Source of the DNA: JAXGTD01 sp040775095
Lineage (GTDB): Bacteria > Pseudomonadota > Gammaproteobacteria > Chromatiales > Chromatiaceae
Assembly: GCA_040775095.1 (NCBI GenBank)
Contig: JAXGTD010000182.1
Span: 1-6,371 of the forward strand
DNA length: 6,371 nt
Reading direction: 5' to 3'
Shown: piece by piece, positions 4,913-6,371 of the stretch
Layout: every line of letters begins with the position of its first letter
Position numbering within the stretch: position 1 is the first letter of the stretch
Notes under the pieces: model-generated
What the model saw: the letters and a program-made list of their open reading frames with translations, nothing else
Databases searched by the model: none
Told to the model about the DNA's origin: nothing
Translations under genes and position numbers: made by a program

Positions 4913-6371
4913 ATCCGCTGAAGACGGCCGTCGTGGCGCTGCCGCTGTAGGCGCGCGCGTACACGGAGACCAGGACGAAGTTGATCGGAATGACCGGCGA
5001 GCACTCGAACCACACCCGCAGGATGTCTCCCATGATCTCGGCCGAGATGTTGCGGTATGCCGGGTTGGCGTCGTCCCCGACGATGACCCCGAGACCGACG
5101 GGCTCGGGCCGCGCGAGACCCCGCAGCACCGACTCGGTACGCTCCAGCGCCTCGTAGAGGGTGATCGGGGAGGCCTTGCGGCCGATGAAAATCTCCAGCG
5201 CCTCACGCACCGTTCTTGCCACGTAGTCGAGCGCAGCACCGGTCGAGATTTCCACCCGGTTGTAGTTGTCGTTCGACAGCCAGGTGGACACCGCCTTGGA
5301 GACGACGAACCCGCGCCGGTTGCGCCGCACGCCAAGCACGCCGCCAGAAATCAGCGTGTCGGAGTCGTAGAGGTTGCTCACGACGGGATCCAGACCGCGA
5401 AGGTTCAGCACCTTGTTGGTCATGGTGTTGCCGGGATTCATCGCGGCGAAACCGCCGGCGAGCTTGGCCCCGAGGAAATAGGCTGGGAACGCCTGCAGGG
5501 AGCCGTCCGCCGCGCTGTCGAGGATCGGCGGAAAGCACAGCGCGGTGCGGTCGGTGTTGAGCGAGGCGGCCGCATCGAGCGCGGCGGAGATTCCCTCTGC
5601 CAGCGTGGTGCTGATCACGTCGCCGCCGACGAAGGCACGCCGCTCCATCTTGCCGACGCTCGACATGAACTGCACATGGGCATCGGCCATGGCCCAGATG
5701 TCGGGCGATGCCGACAACGGGACCACCCACTGCACGTCGGCCTGCTGCAGCGCGTCGAACGCATCCTGCCAGTCGGCGTTGGTCGGCGCGGCGCCGTTGG
5801 ACCCGCCGGCCAGGTAGGTCCCGGTGATGGCCGCCGGCGGGTTCAGCGCCCCGCTCTGTCGGGTCGCGGACACCAGGTCCCGAGCCGCCTGATTGAACCA
5901 GTCGACCACTGCCTGCAGGTTCGCCGTCAGCGGCAGGTCGAGCCCCTTGGCGGAGCCGGCGGAGAGGCCATCGAGCGCGTTGGCGACCGGGTTGCCCGGA
6001 ATCAGCGCGACCGCGGACCAGCCAGGTTGGGCGTTGATCGCATCGCACAGCTCACGCACATTCGAGTAGCTGGCGAAGCTCAGCGTCACGGCCGAGCCAC
6101 CGGCTGGGGCCGTCAGGACGACGCCGGTCGCGCTCACGTCCACAACAGCGCTCGCCTCCGCGCCCGAGTAGCGCACCGTCAATGGCGTGGCGGCGACGTT
6201 GTCCTTCGTGTAGTAGAGCTCATCCTGCTGCACGCTCGGGCGCAGGCCACGCAACGAGCCTGGCTCGATCGTCACCTTGATACCGTTGGTGTGCGCCCCG
6301 TAATCCGCCGACTTGATCAGCACGACATCGGTGGCGCCGGCATCAGCGAGCATGAGCTGGGAGGCGAGCGC
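4911..6371 (-). CDS. Contractile tail sheath protein, 5' end outside window
   Basis: The frame is open from the right edge to TAA at 4913..4911. An ATG at 6353 would give 480 residues, but the frame continues upstream as ALASQL with no stop, and the sequence there already looks like the interior of a sheath, so the real start is probably beyond the window. Counting from that ATG: residues 10-32 (LIKSADYGAHTNGIKV) are a sheath-like motif, 50-120 form a beta-rich insertion, 200-300 an alpha/beta core, and AYFLGAKLAGGFAAMNPGNT (291-310), DPVVSNLYDSDTLISGGVLG (322-341) and VSKAVSTWLSNDNYNRVEIS (351-370) match the conserved C-terminal region. RTVREALEIFIG (380-391) and the final strand near 445-465 (WFECSPVIPINFVLVSVYA) agree. 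Sheath subunits surround the tube and contract to drive it into the cell. It heads this tail operon as far as seen. Confidence 0.9.
   Translation of the reverse strand, partial: ALASQLMLADAGATDVVLIKSADYGAHTNGIKVTIEPGSLRGLRPSVQQDELYYTKDNVAATPLTVRYSGAEASAVVDVSATGVVLTAPAGGSAVTLSFASYSNVRELCDAINAQPGWSAVALIPGNPVANALDGLSAGSAKGLDLPLTANLQAVVDWFNQAARDLVSATRQSGALNPPAAITGTYLAGGSNGAAPTNADWQDAFDALQQADVQWVVPLSASPDIWAMADAHVQFMSSVGKMERRAFVGGDVISTTLAEGISAALDAAASLNTDRTALCFPPILDSAADGSLQAFPAYFLGAKLAGGFAAMNPGNTMTNKVLNLRGLDPVVSNLYDSDTLISGGVLGVRRNRRGFVVSKAVSTWLSNDNYNRVEISTGAALDYVARTVREALEIFIGRKASPITLYEALERTESVLRGLARPEPVGLGVIVGDDANPAYRNISAEIMGDILRVWFECSPVIPINFVLVSVYARAYSGSATTAVFSG

Noticed and set aside
4529..4921. 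Plus-strand ORF of 130 codons opposite the tail tube gene
   Set aside because: Antisense shadow; the minus-strand tube gene has a good ribosome site and fits the gene order.

Overview
This window is a stretch of a contractile-tail (myovirus-type) tail module. Every gene I can support lies on the minus strand, so the transcript reads from high to low coordinates. The DNA is clearly GC-rich, with mostly G/C third codon positions, and starts and Shine-Dalgarno sites are bacterial in type. This fits a phage or prophage of a high-GC bacterium, probably a proteobacterium, but nothing here fixes the host. A tail-derived particle (tailocin) is also possible, because no capsid, terminase, lysis or integrase gene is in view.

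In transcription order (right to left): a tail sheath protein, cut by the right edge (6371 to 4911); after 13 bases, a small tail tube-like protein with a GTG start (4897 to 4469); a tail assembly chaperone-type ORF with a GTG start that overlaps the tube stop as GTGA (4472 to 4128); and a second reading frame (to 3875) with no usable start of its own, best read as a programmed-frameshift extension of the chaperone. The only real intergenic gap follows (3874 to 3808). It holds a strong terminator-like hairpin that begins inside the chaperone stop codon, a weaker second hairpin with a T run, and a good Shine-Dalgarno site. Then come a 1027-residue tape measure protein (3807 to 724) and, sharing one base with its stop (TGATG), a baseplate hub-like gene that runs off the left edge (724 to 1).

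The genes form one assembly line. The tube polymerises around the tape measure protein, which is held by the chaperone and its frameshift product and sets tail length. The sheath surrounds the tube, and the hub starts the process and closes the tip. Near its C-terminus the tape measure protein carries what looks like an intact M15-type zinc peptidase site (H766, D773, D842, H845), so it probably also cuts host peptidoglycan during DNA entry.

The points most worth a second look are this embedded peptidase, a chaperone frameshift that must be +1 or -2 rather than the common -1, and a terminator-like element between the chaperone and the tape measure gene that could set their relative amounts. 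I saw no RNA gene, CRISPR array, insertion sequence or attachment site. The long plus-strand ORFs are antisense shadows of the tail genes. I did not find a wholly new system here.
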